From Sipunculus nudus (Eukaryota > Annelida > Sipuncula > Golfingiida > Sipunculidae): a DNA stretch of 64,000 bases. How positions within the stretch are numbered: position 1 is the first letter of the stretch; each line of letters begins with the position of its first letter. The stretch spans positions 21,709,714-21,773,713 of the forward strand of contig CM049320.1 in assembly GCA_026874595.1 (NCBI GenBank). The letters run 5' to 3'. Both the position numbers and the translations under genes were made by a program. Under the pieces are notes generated by a model, which was not told the origin of the DNA, did not search any database, and saw only the letters and a program-made list of their open reading frames with translations. Below, piece after piece: positions 11,939 to 24,548 of the stretch.

Positions 11939-13995
11939 GGGAAGTGTGCTTCAATCTGACAAACATCCCTGTCCACTTGTAATGCTTGACTAAAGCTGAC
12001 TAAATTTCTAAAACTGTGATTAGATTTCGAACATAAAAATGGGAAGTGTGCTTCAATCATAAGTATATCCCTGTCCACTTGAAATGCTGACTAATGTTCT
12101 AAGACCGTGATTAGATTTAGAACATAAAAATGGGAAGTGTGCTTCAATCAGACGTACATCCCTGTCCACTTGAAATGCTTTACTAAAGCTGACTAAAGTT
12201 CTAAAACTGTGATTAGATTTCGATCATAAAAATGGGAAGTGTGCTTCAATTATAAGTATATCCCTGTCCACTTGAAATGCTTGACTGAAGCTGACTAAAG
12301 TTCTAAAACTGTGATTAGATTTCGAACATAAAAATGGGAAGTGTGCTTCAATCGCACGTACTTCCATGTCCACTTGAAATGCTTGACTAAAGCTGACTAA
12401 AGTTCTAAGTCTGTGATTAGATTTCAAACATATAAATTGGAAGTGTGCTTCAATCAGACGTACATCCCTGTCCACTTGTAATGCTTGACTAAAGCTGACT
12501 AAAGTTCTAAAACTGTGATTAGATTTCGAACATAAAAATGGGAAGTGTGCTTCAATCATAAATATATCCCTGTCCACTTGAAATGCTGACTTAGGTTCTA
12601 AGACTGTGAGTAGATTTAGAACATAAAAATGGGAAGTGTGCTTCAATCGCACGTACATCCCTGTCCACTTGAAATGCTTGACTAAAGTTGACTAAAGTTC
12701 TAAGACCGTGATTAGATTTAGAACATAAAAATGGGAAGTGTGCTTCAATCAGACGTACATCCCTGTCCACTTGAAATGCTTTACTAAAGCTGACTAAAGT
12801 TCTAAAACTGTGATTAGATTTCGAACATAAAAATGGGAAGTGTGCTTCAATTATAAGTATATCCCTTTCCACTTGAAATGCTTGACTAAAGCTGACTAAA
12901 GTTCTAAAACTGTGATTAGATTTCGAACATAAAAATGGGAAGTGTGCTTCAATCATAAATATATCCCTGTCCACTTGAAATGTTGACCTAGGTTCTAAGA
13001 CTGTGAGTAGATTTAGAACATAAAAATGGGAAGTGTGCTTCAATCGCACGTACATCCCTGTCCACTTGAAATGCTTGACTAAAGCTGACTAAAGTTCTAA
13101 GACCGTGATTAGATTTAGAACATAAAAATGGGAAGTGTGCTTCAATCAGACGTACATCCCTGTCCACTTAAAATGCTTTACTAAAGCTGACTAAAGTTCT
13201 AAAACTGTGATTAGATTTCGAACATAAAAATGGGAAGTGTGCTTCAATTATAAGTATATCCCTGTCCACTTGAAATGCTTGACTAAAGCTGACTAAAGTT
13301 CTAAAACTGTGATTAGATTTCGAACATAAAAATGGGAGGTGTGCTTCAATCGCACGTACATCCCTGTCCACTTGAAATGCTTGACTAAAGCTGAATAAAG
13401 TTCTAAGTCAGTGATTAGATTTCAAACATAAAAATTGGAAGTGTGCTTCAATCAGACGTACATCCTTGTCCACTTGTAATGCTTGACTAAAGCTGACTAA
13501 AGTTCTAAAACTGTGATTAGATTTCGAACATAAAAATGGGAAGTGTGCTTCAATCATAAATATATCCCTGTCCACTTGAAATGCTGACTTAAGTTCTAAG
13601 ACTGTGATTTGATTTAGAACATAAAAATGGGAAGTGTGCTTCAATCGCACGTACATCCCTGTCCACTTGAAATGCTTGACTAAAGCTGACTAAAGTTCTA
13701 AGACTGTGATTAGATTTCAAACATAAAAATGGGAAGTGTGCTTCAATCAGACGTACATCCCTGTCCACTTGTAATGCTTGACTAAAGCTGACTAAAGTTC
13801 TAAAACTGTGATTAGATTTCGAACATAAAAATGGGAAGTGTGCTTCAATAATATGTTTATCCATGTCCACTTGAAATGCTTGACTAAAGCTGACTAAAGT
13901 TCTAAAACTGTGATTAGATTTCGAACATAAAAAATGGGAAGTGTGCTTCGATCAGACGTACATCCCTGTCCACTTGTAATGCTTGACTAAAGCTG
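11939..13995. repeat. 102-bp satellite array A (about 20 monomers)
   Basis: Head-to-tail monomers start with GGGAAGTGTGCTTCAATC and are normally 102 bases. Some are 91 bases, lacking 11 bases in the CTTGACTAAAG doublet. Two central variants alternate: one with 'cagacgtacatcc' and one with 'cataagtatatcc'. A higher-order period of about 397 bases (one 91-bp plus three 102-bp monomers) is visible from a shared 'ggttctaagactgtgag' variant at 12594 and 12991. Because 102 is a multiple of three, the minus strand stays open as a 34-residue repeat, but the 11-base deletions break that frame. Confidence 0.97.
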
Positions 13996-14535
13996 GGTCA
14001 TAGATTTTTCCCAAATCGTTACTGACAAATTCATTTAGAATACAGATTAATTCCATAGGTCTGCATCTCAATAATTTGTGTAGGGACTGACTTGAAATTC
14101 GCTTTGTGTGACGAGCATTATTAAACTTTATTCATTGTTTACAAAACATCGGATCACCTGTAATGAGTTAAATTTGGTTTCTCTATACCACTCACAGAGC
14201 GCATGCCTCTGCAACAACTATAACCGCATCCATGCCCCCTAAAAATTTATTCAACCCATTTCCTCAATGCCCATTTAAATAACTAAAATCGATTGAAGGC
14301 TAAGCTGACATCCACTGTTTTTAAAGTTTATGCCTATTGTCGATTCTTTCACAAAGGTTCAAGTAAATTTATTAGGAACATTTGTTTTTTTTGTATAATC
14401 TGATAAAGATAAAGATTATTAGGATGTCTGAGGCCCCTGAAAGGCTCAGCTACCTAGACTCAACAAGCATATATGTTAAATAAAAAGGCCACCTGGGGAG
14501 CAGCCAAGCTATCCATAAGCAAGGCAAATGGAAGC

Positions 14536-14555
14536 GGGGGGGGGGGGGGGGGGGG
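14536..14555. repeat. Poly-G tract (20 G)
   Basis: A run of 20 G in an AT-rich setting. The copy 2 counterpart (25102-25118) has 17 G, so the tract changes length between copies. Confidence 0.95.
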
Positions 14556-15035
14556 AGGCAGTTGGCCACATCATATAGTCACCCTCGGCCGTCCATGAAG
14601 ATTTTATAATCACGCCGTTGTTATTATAACCTTTTCTAGTAAATGTTCCTATTGATTGAAATAAAATTAGACGGGAGTGTGTGCCAAAGAACAAAGCATA
14701 AATTATTAAATATGAGGGCAGATCAGTTTACGTTTGTAGATATACGATATGATAAACTATAAAGGAGACACAAACGGGTGAATTTTGAAGGCGTCGGTAA
14801 CTCGCTTTAACTTTACCAGTTCGTCCCAAAATTTTAATTGTCTTCTTTTGCCAGTGACCTATGGTTCTCCGAAATTTCATCTTACTAATATATGACTGAC
14901 ACACACACAAACACATACAAACCCCTGCCGATTACATAGACTTCATTGCCTACAGGGAATAAAATTTGATCAGTATAAAAAAAAACGCGAACGCAAAATG
15001 AGCAAGCCAATAACAGAAGTGAGCATAAAAACGAC

Positions 15036-15038
<3 letters not shown>

Positions 15039-15088
<50 letters not shown>
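15039..15088. repeat. (TA)n microsatellite, copy 1
   Basis: A TA run matched in copy 2 at 25713-25756, where it is shorter and broken by a 'tatgtata' interruption. Confidence 0.95.
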
Positions 15089-15090
<2 letters not shown>

Positions 15091-15411
15091 AAATATCTAT
15101 TTTTAAAAGAATTTTAATATGTTTTTTAATATAAGTATAATAATAACGGCATATGGTAATGATATGAATGATAGCAAGTAATATTAGCAAGTAACTGAGA
15201 AATAAAAATATAGAGTGCAATTCTAAATACCCATGTATTCGTTCTTTCAATGTCCTGCTATGGACAGCCTTGATCGACTTATGGCTTAAAAAGTCTTTAC
15301 AATAGACTATGCTTCTCTAGAGTGTAGTACAATTTTATTGCTGAACCAAACATGATTACTGGCACGAGGAAAAACCTTTTTATTTTATCAAATCAAGGGG
15401 ACCTCGTGTTC

Positions 15412-15449
15412 TATATAAGGCCTTGACTACCAGCTGCATATTGTCATTC
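15412..15449 (+). promoter_or_regulatory. TATA box and initiator of signal-peptide gene, copy 1
   Basis: TATATAAG at 15412-15419 lies 34 bases before the A of TCATTC (A at 15446), an initiator-like start site. The start codon follows at 15469. Spacing and sequence are identical in copy 2 (26081 and 26115). This is a textbook RNA polymerase II core promoter layout; transcription itself is inferred. Confidence 0.6.
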
Positions 15450-15468
15450 AAACCACTAGTCCGACAGA

Positions 15469-15544
15469 ATGGTTTCAAGACTGGTTGCTGCCTTGATAGG
15501 TTTCGCAGTACTCAACAGCCTTTTTGACCAAATATTGGCTAACG
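15469..15544 (+). CDS. First exon of a secreted-protein gene, copy 1
   Basis: The exon encodes 25 residues beginning MVSRLVAALIGFAVLN, a short basic start followed by a hydrophobic core, the pattern of a secretion signal peptide. It ends G|GTAAGA, a strong 5' splice site. Against copy 2 (26138-26213) there are 4 base differences, of which 3 are silent (Ala, Ala, Asn) and one is Ser/Arg. Beyond the splice site the read-through frame has mostly replacing differences plus a TGA here, as expected of an intron. No downstream exon could be identified in either copy, so the mature protein is unknown. It may be a complete gene with distant exons or a duplicated orphan promoter-exon. Confidence 0.5.
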
Positions 15545-16100
15545 GTAAGAACCTCACTCTAGCAATCAATAATATTCATACAAACATTCGCTGTTTGTTT
15601 AGGTGTATCAATGAAAATATGTTGGGAAACGATTTATGAATTTCGTTAGGAATAAGCGGAAAATTAATTTACCCTGCTGTCACCACTGTGGATGGAATCG
15701 GTGCCGAACCGTCATGTGGAGTTTTAAAATGTATATTTGAATTATCCATGTCATCCCGCAGACTGTTCTGAGATTGATTGAGCTATTGAGAAAAGTTTTT
15801 TGGTAACTGCCCTTTAGATGTATTACGAACTAGCAACTTTAGCATCATTTGGAGATTTTATGTTAACACTCCATAGCCTTTATTCCCGGACATTATGCAG
15901 GCAGCATTAAAATGTTAGACCATAAGAGATAATTCAAAAAGCAGCATAATGTCTTGCAGGATTTTTTAATCCCTTGGGTTTTACTAATCCTTAATCCTCC
16001 AATTGTAAAGATGACAGAGCCGCCCTCTTCTGTAGTTTTCTGTCAAATTAGCTAATAACGATTACGCTTTTCTGCATATAAGAAGTATTATTCTAAGAAT

Positions 16101-16283
16101 TCAAGCCTTTGTCAACTGATTCTTTACAAAATCGGTGAAATTTTTCAAAATGTCAAAAGAAATATCAGATGTACTCTCAATGTGATTGGATGTTTCCCGA
16201 ACAATGCAGGTACTATTACCGATGAAATTTCGAGACAAATCGGGAAGACCGAATGTAAGACCGAATTCCTTGATAATGTGCAT
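16101..16283 (-). CDS. Conserved 60-codon ORF of unknown function, copy 1
   Basis: An intact frame from ATG to stop on the minus strand, containing LTFGLPDLSRNFIGNSTC and SFDILKNFTDFVKNQL. The same 60 codons are open in copy 2 (26799-26981), with three replacing differences and one silent. That ratio does not support selection, and both copies are recent, so openness may be chance. No domain is recognised. Confidence 0.22.
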   Translation of the reverse strand: MHIIKEFGLTFGLPDLSRNFIGNSTCIVRETSNHIESTSDISFDILKNFTDFVKNQLTKA

Positions 16284-16482
16284 AAATTATTCCGCGGAAA
16301 CTGACACAAATATGGAGTATTTTCGTCGTAGGAGATGACATAAAGAGCCAATCTCTAATGATACCGACAAGTTCGTAGAAAAACCGTTTAATTCATTCCG
16401 ACCAAGTGAATTAGAGCAAATATGTAGAGTCAAGGATAGAGTAAAAAAAATTATGACAAATGTATATGTATACAAAATAAAA

Positions 16483-16483
<1 letters not shown>

Positions 16484-16516
<33 letters not shown>
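16484..16516. repeat. (ATT)n microsatellite, copy 1
   Basis: A pure ATT run; the copy 2 counterpart is at 27269-27293. Confidence 0.95.
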
Positions 16517-17582
16517 GAGGATAAGTTTATTATACAAAGCATTATATCCGTAATGGATTGAGAATATGTTGCTTCTTGCCTAGGCGGTTGTAACATGAAT
16601 TAAATTCCTTTGGACCCCAACTTTAACGAAAATTTGGTAAGTGGAATTTCATAAGTAGATTTTCATTGGTAAGTATCTTTATAAATCTTAAATTATAAAC
16701 TTTATAAATGTTCTAATAAAACGAAAAGCGTCGTGATATTTATAATTCTGTCTATATTTCCTATTATAATTTGTTCACCAAAGGCCAGTGAGATAACATG
16801 ATATAATATGCTATGTATATATTTTTATATATATTGATGCTCGTGGCATTTTGACGAATTTATGGAATATCCATTAGAATAAGCGTGATAGCGAAAGTTA
16901 TTTTTTGTTTCCTTGACCTGTATAAGGAGAAAACTAATTATTAGATACCCGGAAGAAACGTGTTCTCACATGCTCTCGATTCATTATTGTATCTATTCAA
17001 AACATAACTCATGGAGAAAGACAATTACGATAAGGTAGTTAAGTTGATTAAATGAAGGTTCATCATCTCTATGTGTGTCTCTAAGCCGGCTCTCTATGTA
17101 TTCAACACTATGGTATACATGAGTGGGATTCAGTACTTGGACATAGGATAAGTTCTATATTGCTGTAGTGGTTATCATTTAGCGAGGTACGGCCATATAC
17201 ATGGACATGGGTGGTAATTGCTATCTCAATGACTTGTTGTCATGTTATAAACTCCAGATATTTTAATATCAGCTGCAGGTCGAAACGGTATTGCAAACCA
17301 GCTATATATATATTTCGAATCAATACTAAGGTAAATAGTTTATTGATATAATAGTTACTGGGCCAGTGGATTGCATATCGCTGGTGGCATCCTCCACATA
17401 GGCGCGGTTTGGTCCTCGACCTTCACAGAGTTGAAAACGGCGAAGTGTATTTCGGTGAATATATGAGGTTATCCCTTTCATTCATAAACGGAAATAAGAA
17501 TATTTTCTGCATTTGTCTATTTATTATTAATGACAATGATATAGGGAAATAACCTTAAAAGCAACACTTCTTTATTGATATG

Positions 17583-17807
17583 TGTCACAAAAAAGAAGCG
17601 AACAATTTGGTGTGTAATTATCTTTAATTAATTGAAAAATATGATCCTTAATTGAATAATATCTCTGCGTACTATACAACAGATTGAACTTTTCTCATCT
17701 ACTATAAAAAATGTTTGAAATTGGAAGCGCTGGGACTTTTTTTGTTTTAAGAAACCTTCAGCCGTTTTCTCTTGGTTTGCTTTCAGCATTTTGGGAAGAA
17801 ATACTAT
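17583..17807. other. Spacer between the two tandem copies
   Basis: About 225 bases that separate the right end of copy 1 from the left end of copy 2. It has no counterpart seen elsewhere in the window and no gene. Confidence 0.5.
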
Positions 17808-19020
17808 ATGCCAATGACTCCCTCCAAGGCCTGATGGTCTGTTCCAGCTCTGCCTCTGAACTCGCCGAGAATGACCAGTTTTTGCCTTTGGGTACGGATA
17901 CAATATGAGAATTAAGCTCTTGGTAGAATTTGTCCTTGATACTGTCTGGATTTGTCATAGTAGGGGCATATGAGCTAATCAGCGTAGCCTTTTTGTTCTT
18001 ACCTTCTCGCAGCTGTAGCGTTATGAGGCGGTCATTGATGCCTTTGGGTAGGCCAGTCAGACTGCGAATCAGTTTGGTCTCGATGGTGAAACCGACTCCT
18101 GATTCACGTCGCTCATCAATACTTCGTCCGCTCTAGAAGAATGTGTAGCCTCCTTTGTTCTCAGTGAGCTGTCCTTCCTCAGCCAGGCGGGTTCCTTTTA
18201 GGGCTGCGATGTCAATATTGTAGCGACCCAAATCTCATGTTACAATTACAGTTCGTCTGCCAGGTGTGTCTGCGTTGCGATTGTCCAGGAGGGTACGCAC
18301 GTTCCACGATGCGAGGGTAAATGATGTTACATTTCTATTATTCACTTGCTTTCGACAGCTGTACGGGCTTTTCTTGTCCCTTCCCCATGCCATGGAGATA
18401 AGTAGTACATATCTAAAGAGGGCTGGTCAGTCACTCAACGGGGCTGCTGGGTTCCACCACGGCATCGGTCAGTGAAAGACCACCCTGTGGCCTGAGCCGC
18501 CTGTGTGCAGGTTCACGGCTGCAGCTTCCAGTGTATCCACACCTGCTACACCCTCGCTCCACCATTGCCACAGGTCTTCAGATGAACTTTCAACTACTGC
18601 TGGATATAACATGATTTGCGCGTGACTTGTTTCAAAGTAAGGAGAGCTTGCGCAGCACTATCCGCACTGTCGCGCTTCCTGATACATCAGGATCCAGACC
18701 AAGACGTGGTCAAGACAGCTGGATCAGACTGTATGATTAGCCGGAACCTTGTCAGAATTGAAACAAGGAACCGTCTACGGGGCTTCACTCCAATATTTCT
18801 GTCAGGGTTGTTTCCCATAGATACCTCGCAGGTAAGGTTGGCCTGGGTCTGCTGGGTACCTAGTATCCAATGTGAGCGACTGGGAGGCACTGTGACAGTC
18901 CAGTCTTGACTTAGCAGGAGCTATGTACCACCAGGAATCACTTACTCAGCCTTCTTTTCGGTCTGGGGACCTAGATGGCGGCTGCAAATGAAAGCTAGAA
19001 GACAAAGCAGCTACATTGCA
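17808..19020 (-). mobile_element. LINE A 5' half, duplicated copy
   Basis: This copy repeats the 5' leader and endonuclease start of LINE A (minus strand), including TNPDSIKDKFYQELNSHI at about 17900-17958. It stops at 17808, so the RT region present in copy 1 is absent. It is dead by the same shared stops and frameshifts, showing decay came before duplication. Confidence 0.8.
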
Positions 19021-19689
19021 CTAGAACACTAAACACTATACTAAGCCCTGTGCATGCACTTCACCAGGTTAACAGCCTTTACTCACAATCTGAAGATGAT
19101 AAGTTCAGAAAACAATATATATTAAAAGTAAAAATCCTATAAAGTATGAAAAAAAAAATATAAAAAGAAATAAAAAGTATACAGAGGCAGCACTGGAATT
19201 GTTCATCATTCACCACCAGATGGTAGAACCGCCTGGCACCTACCTGAGGATATATATCAGCCCTGAACTACATGCATGCAAAAGGGTATATTTGAGATGC
19301 TGGATAACATATAGTTGGAAAAACAGCTAGTTTGATATAATGGACTGAGTCTGTCCAATTATACTAGGTGTTTGTGAGAGAAAAAAAAATCAAGAACATC
19401 TTTTCAACCTTTACTTCTCCATGGATAGGTGATCTAAAATCACATTTAGATATTTTGACAATGTTCTTATATGTTGTCCAGTTTGATTGAACTCTGCAGA
19501 TAACAAAAGTCTGTACTCTATTTTAATTCTTAAGCACAATTTATGATCGCTGATCTAACACTCCGGGATGACTGTATGTATCACTTAGAGTTTTAAAAAA
19601 TTAAAGAAATTAATGTACCAAACGATATAATTTATGGTAATTAGTGCGTTTATTTTAATAATCCATAAAATTACAGCTGAGTAAGGCAT

Positions 19690-20150
19690 TACATATCATT
19701 GAGTACAGTGGTAAAGGGTTATATGTAAGAGTAGAATTCATTTTCAGGTCATGGGCAAGCAGTGGAATTTCTGACAATTTTAAACATTATATGGAGCATT
19801 ACATCCTGTGTTATGAAGTATGTGCATCAGAAATTCGATGAGTCTTTTTTTATAGCGGATTCGAGATGGACTCGAACTACATTTCTCAAGCTCAGACCTC
19901 AGAGTCCTGCTTATTTTCTAGATCCAGGACCCTCGTATATCTTAAATAAATCAACTCCAGTCTCCGAACTCAAGTCCAGGTGTGGACCTGAGTCCCAGAT
20001 ACCTGTATGTCCCTTCTGATCGCTCTCCTAAATGTTTTATTGAGGACACATATTATACATGAAACACATGCATGATCAGATAAAATGATTTTTTTTTATT
20101 TCTGACATCAAAAGTGATCTTCCGAAGGTCTGACAACAGACGATACTTTC
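19690..20150. repeat. Segment with older homologue at 33650-34140 (copy 2)
   Basis: Copy 2 counterpart of 9590-10050, with the same B-box-like GTAGTTCGAGTCC on the minus strand near 19870. No gene is supported. Confidence 0.5.
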
Positions 20151-21866
20151 TCGCTACATAAATTCAATGTCATCACTGAAAATACGATAAGGTCATCATA
20201 AACCTAAGCAGGAGTAATACAGTGACCTGTTACAACTACACACGTGCACCTCTTTATCTCTCACCCTCACCTTTACCTAATTACCTAAATAACAGATTTT
20301 AAGTTCCAATGACCTGTTACGTACTTTACTCAATCTAAGACGCATTCAGTTTAAATACTTCATTTTTATATTACAACTTGGATGATTTATTCGAAATAAT
20401 CTAAGAGCAACATTTTATGTCAACTATTCTGTGCCTTGTCTACATATTATATAAAACATATAATAGTAAATGATTGAAACTAAAGTCCGATCTGTAACCG
20501 ACCAACATGGCACAAATGCAAACAACGGAAAAAGAAACAGAAGAGACAGCAGACGTTTGAACTACCTCAGAAGCCAATCTCGTGTTTATAATACCAAAAC
20601 CTGTTTAGTTTGGTTGAAAGGGTTAGTTGGCAGAGACATGTTTGAGGCAGTTAGCGATAATCAGTGACTGTGTCAAAGGTAAACTTTGTTCCTTTTGGCA
20701 CAACAGCCAGAAATCACCGGTGCTCGGTTCTCAAGGATCGTGCGTCCGAAAAAAAAAAATCCGAGCGTCACAGACGCTTACTTAGGAAATTCCTGAAAGC
20801 CCTGTGATATTTAAATAATATAACTGAACAATATGTGATCATGTGTTTAGAATTAAATACTTTACTAGGCAGTATTAGAAATTTTGTCTTAGTTGGCTTG
20901 CTTGTTGATCAAATGTGTGGGGGAATGTTAATGACTCGCAGGAAACAATAACGATATTTAGATATTACGGGAATAATGAAAATTGTGATTAGGATTACAT
21001 GTTTTTAAAGAATTTTGCCTATGCACATTTAGTTTTCCAAAAGTCATTCGGAGATATGAAGAGACACTGCTGTTCTGGCAAGCAGAGCTCAGATGTGATC
21101 AAACCATCAAGTTCAAACATTTTGTCTAAATATTACATTCAACAGTTTTAAGTAGTATATTTGTTGTCTCTGACTGCTAACTTAAGCAGGTTTTTAGATG
21201 CTTACTGCCTCCAGTACTGTTCTTTTAGGACATCCCTCTTAAGGGTTTTACGCTAAACTTACAAGTTATTATGAAATAATTAATTTTTGCTAAATAATTG
21301 CGGGTATTTCATCTACTCAGTCCCATGCTCATATTGAACAAAAATATCCCAGAGAGCTCTTGGTATCATGCATTAACGAGTCATGTATGCATTAGTTTTA
21401 AAACTGATAGTTAAATTCAATATTGTTTGTATCTTAACGTGGCATATTCCACAAAGCCAGTAATCATTACAAATAGTGATATAAATGAAGATATACTGAG
21501 TTAAAATGCACGAAACTGAGCATGAGTGTGTGATTGAACAGGTGAGATAGGGTGTCAATTGCAAATTACGTTCAATGTGATAGCCGACTGTACAAAATTC
21601 AACAAATCCAATATTCTTGACTGTATTAAAAAACTTGAGCAATCCAGCTGGACAACTCCTGCACCAACGGAATCAAAGATAACGAATTAGAGGGTAACGG
21701 GTGATGAATGCACAGACCTGGCTTTACTATTCCCTTTAAAGGGGTGTAATCAAGTATCTGACCTTTATGAACTAAAGGGAATCCCTTAAAGCGTTTGCTT
21801 GTTTTGTTGATATCAATATGTGGGTGCCCGCCAAAAAAATCGAAACAAATTCAGCAAGGGCAGCTA

Positions 21867-21998
21867 CCACTTAAGTTACATATTTTTTTCCTGTTTGTCA
21901 GCATTGCTGTGTTTACAAACATGTTGTTGATAAACAAGTTCATACATTTTCACGAATGCGTCATCAGAACTTTTAAAACCAAAATTACCCTTAGATCA

Positions 21999-22080
<82 letters not shown>
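21867..22080. mobile_element. 214-bp insertion unique to copy 2, ending in (TA)n
   Basis: Copy 1 reads from 'cagcta' almost directly into 'cagaggaagtcag' near 11767-11780. Copy 2 carries about 214 extra bases there: roughly 135 of unique sequence, then a (TA)n run from 22002 to 22080. The form is that of a small insertion with a TA-repeat tail, though no terminal repeats or target duplication are clear. Confidence 0.45.
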
Positions 22081-22248
22081 CAGAGGAAGTCAGAAATCAC
22101 ATACTTTTTCTAAAAGTTAGGTGGATGGGTAACTTTTAAATCCCAGAATCTATTTCATCAGTATTAAATATTCTTTATCGATGCATTTCTTATTGATTCA
22201 GTAAGAATAATATGCTTTCATTATGGTTTATAAAAAACTTTCTAATAT

Positions 22249-24548
22249 GGGAAGTGTGCTTCATCTGACGTACATCCCTGTCCACTTGTAATGCTTGACT
22301 AAAGCTGACTAAAGTTCTGGGACTGTGATTACATTTCGAACATAAAAATGGGAAACGTGCTTCAATCAGACGTACATCCCTGTCCAATTGTAATGCTTGA
22401 CTAAAGCTGACTAAGATTCTAAGACTATGATTAGATTTCGAACAAAAAAATGGGAAGTGTGCTTCAATCAGACGTACATCCCTGTCCACTTGAAATGCTT
22501 GACTAAAGCTGACTAAAGTTCTAAGACTGTGATTAGATTTCGAACATAAAAATGGGAAGTGTGCTTCAATCAGACGTACATCCCTGTCCACTTGTAATGC
22601 TTGACTAAAGCTGACTAAAGTTCCAAAACTGTGAATAGATTTCGAACATAAAAATGGGAAGTGTGCTTCAATCATAAGTATATCCCTGTCCACTTGTAAT
22701 GCTTGACTAAAGCTGACTAAAGTTCTAAAACTGTGAATAGATTTCGAACATAAAAATGGGAAGTGTGCTTCAATCAAAAGTATATCCCTGTCCACTTGTA
22801 ATGCTTGACTAAAGCTGACTAAAGTTGTAAGACTGTGATTAGATTTCGACCATAAAAATGGGAAGTGTGCTTCAATCAGACGTACATCCCTGTCCACTTG
22901 TAATGCTTGACTAAAGCTGACTAAAGTTCCAAAACTGTGATTAGACTTCGAACATAAAAAGGGGAAGTGTTTCAATCAGACGTACATCCCTGTCCACTTG
23001 TAATGCTTGACTAAAGCTGAATCAAGTTCTAAAACTGTGAATAGATTTCGAACATAAAAATGGGAAGTGTGCTTCAATCATAAGTATATCCCTGTCCACT
23101 TGTAATGCTTGACTAAAGCTGACTAAAGTTCTAAAACTGTGAATAGATTTCGAACATAAAAATGGGAAGTGTGCTTCAATCAAAAGTATATCCCTGTCCA
23201 CTTGTAATGCTTGACTAAAGCTGACTAAAGTTGTAAGACTGTGATTAGATTTCGACCATAAAAATGGGAAGTGTGCTTCAATCAGACGTACATCCCTGTC
23301 CACTTGTAATGCTTGACTAAAGCTGACTAAAGTTCCAAAACTGTGATTAGACTTCGAACATAAAAAGGGGAAGTGTTTCAATCAGACGTACATCCCTGTC
23401 CACTTGTAATGCTTGACTAAAGCTGAATCAAGTTCTAAAACTGTGAATAGATTTCGAACATAAAAATGGGAAGTGTGCTTCAATCATAAGTATATCCCTG
23501 TCCACTTGTAATGCTTGACTAAAGCTGACTAAAGTTCTAAGACTTTAATTAGATTTCGAACATATAAATGGGAAGTGTGCTTCAATCATACGTACATCCC
23601 TGTCTACTGTTAATGCTTGACTAAAGCTATCTAAAGTCCTAAAACTGTGATTAGATTTCGAACATAAAGAAGGGGAAATTTGCTTCAATCATAAGTATAT
23701 CCCTGTCCACTTGAAATGCTTGTCTAAAGCTGACTTAAGTTCTAAGACTGTGATTAGATTTCGAACATAAAAATGGGAAGTGTGCTTCAATCAGACGTAC
23801 ATCCCTGTCCACTTGAAATGCTTGACTAAAGCTGACTAAAGTTTTAAGACTGTGATTAGATTTAGAACAAAAAAATGGGAAGTGTGCTTCAATCAGACGT
23901 ACATTCCTGTCCACTTGTAATGCTTGACTAAAGCTTACTAAAGTTCTAAGACTGTGGTTAGATTTCGAATATAAAAATAGGAAGTGTGCTTCAAGCAGAC
24001 GTACATCCCTGTCCACTTGTAATGCTTTACTAAAGCTGACTAAAGTTCTAAAACTGTAAATAGATTTCGAACAAAAAAATGGGAAGTGTGTTTCAATCAT
24101 AAGTATATCCCTGTCCACTTGTAATGCTTGACTAAAGCTGACTAAAGTTCTAAGACTGTGGTTAGATTTCGAACATAAAAATAGGAAGTGTGCTTCAATT
24201 AGACGTACATCCCTGTCTACTTGTAATGCTTGACTAAAACTGACTAAAGTTCTAAAACTGTGATTAGATTTCGAACATAAAAAGGGGAAATTTGCTTCAA
24301 TCATAAGTATATCCCTGTCCACTTGAAATGCTTGTCTAAAGCTGACTTAAGTTCTAAGACTGTGATTAGATTTCGAACATAAAAATGGGAAGTGTGTTTC
24401 AATCATAAGTATATCCCTGTCCACTTGTAATGCTTGACTAAGGCTGACTAAAGTTCTAAGACTGTGATTAGATTTAGAACATAAAAATGGGAAGTGTGCT
24501 TCAATCATACGTACATCCCTGTCCACTTGTAATGCTTGACTAAAGCTG
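22249..24548. repeat. 102-bp satellite array B (about 22-23 monomers)
   Basis: Same monomer family as array A, at the matching place in copy 2. Two near-identical 406-bp blocks of four monomers adjoin (landmarks 'acttcg' at 22945 and 23351; 'atca' at 23021 and 23427). A six-monomer block repeats at 612 bases ('aggggaaa' at 23671 and 24283). The minus strand is open for up to 261 codons as repeats containing FRTLVSFSQALQVDRDVRL. Array B is about 240 bases longer than A and its block pattern differs, so the arrays rearranged after the duplication. Confidence 0.97.

Larger units (their letters stand above)
7672..17582. repeat. 10-kb tandem segmental duplication, copy 1
   Basis: The same sequence order recurs in copy 2 (17808-28108): LINE A 5' half, spacer, 102-bp satellite, G tract, (TA)n, TATA box with signal-peptide exon, (ATT)n, and right end. 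Offset between copies grows from about 10.1 kb at the left to 10.7 kb at the right, because copy 2 gained satellite units and (TA)n inserts. In the 76-base signal-peptide exon there are 4 differences. Copy 1 has about 40 bases near 9530-9575 missing from copy 2, flanked by a short AAAATT-like repeat. The right end, ...cttctttattgatatgt at 17582, is shared exactly with the partial copy at 45237-46320. Confidence 0.93.

Noticed and set aside
14536-14555. Poly-G tract as a regulatory G-quadruplex
   Set aside because: It is a homopolymer whose length differs between copies. Nothing nearby depends on it visibly.
22190-22975. 261-codon repeat protein on the minus strand of satellite B
   Set aside because: Frame depends on monomer length being a multiple of three. 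Array A breaks it with 11-base deletions, and variant sites change residues freely. Kept only as a finding.
11939-24548. Regular ~102-bp repeats that could be mistaken for a CRISPR array
   Set aside because: Monomers are tandem with no unique spacers, the window is eukaryotic, and variants spread through the whole unit.
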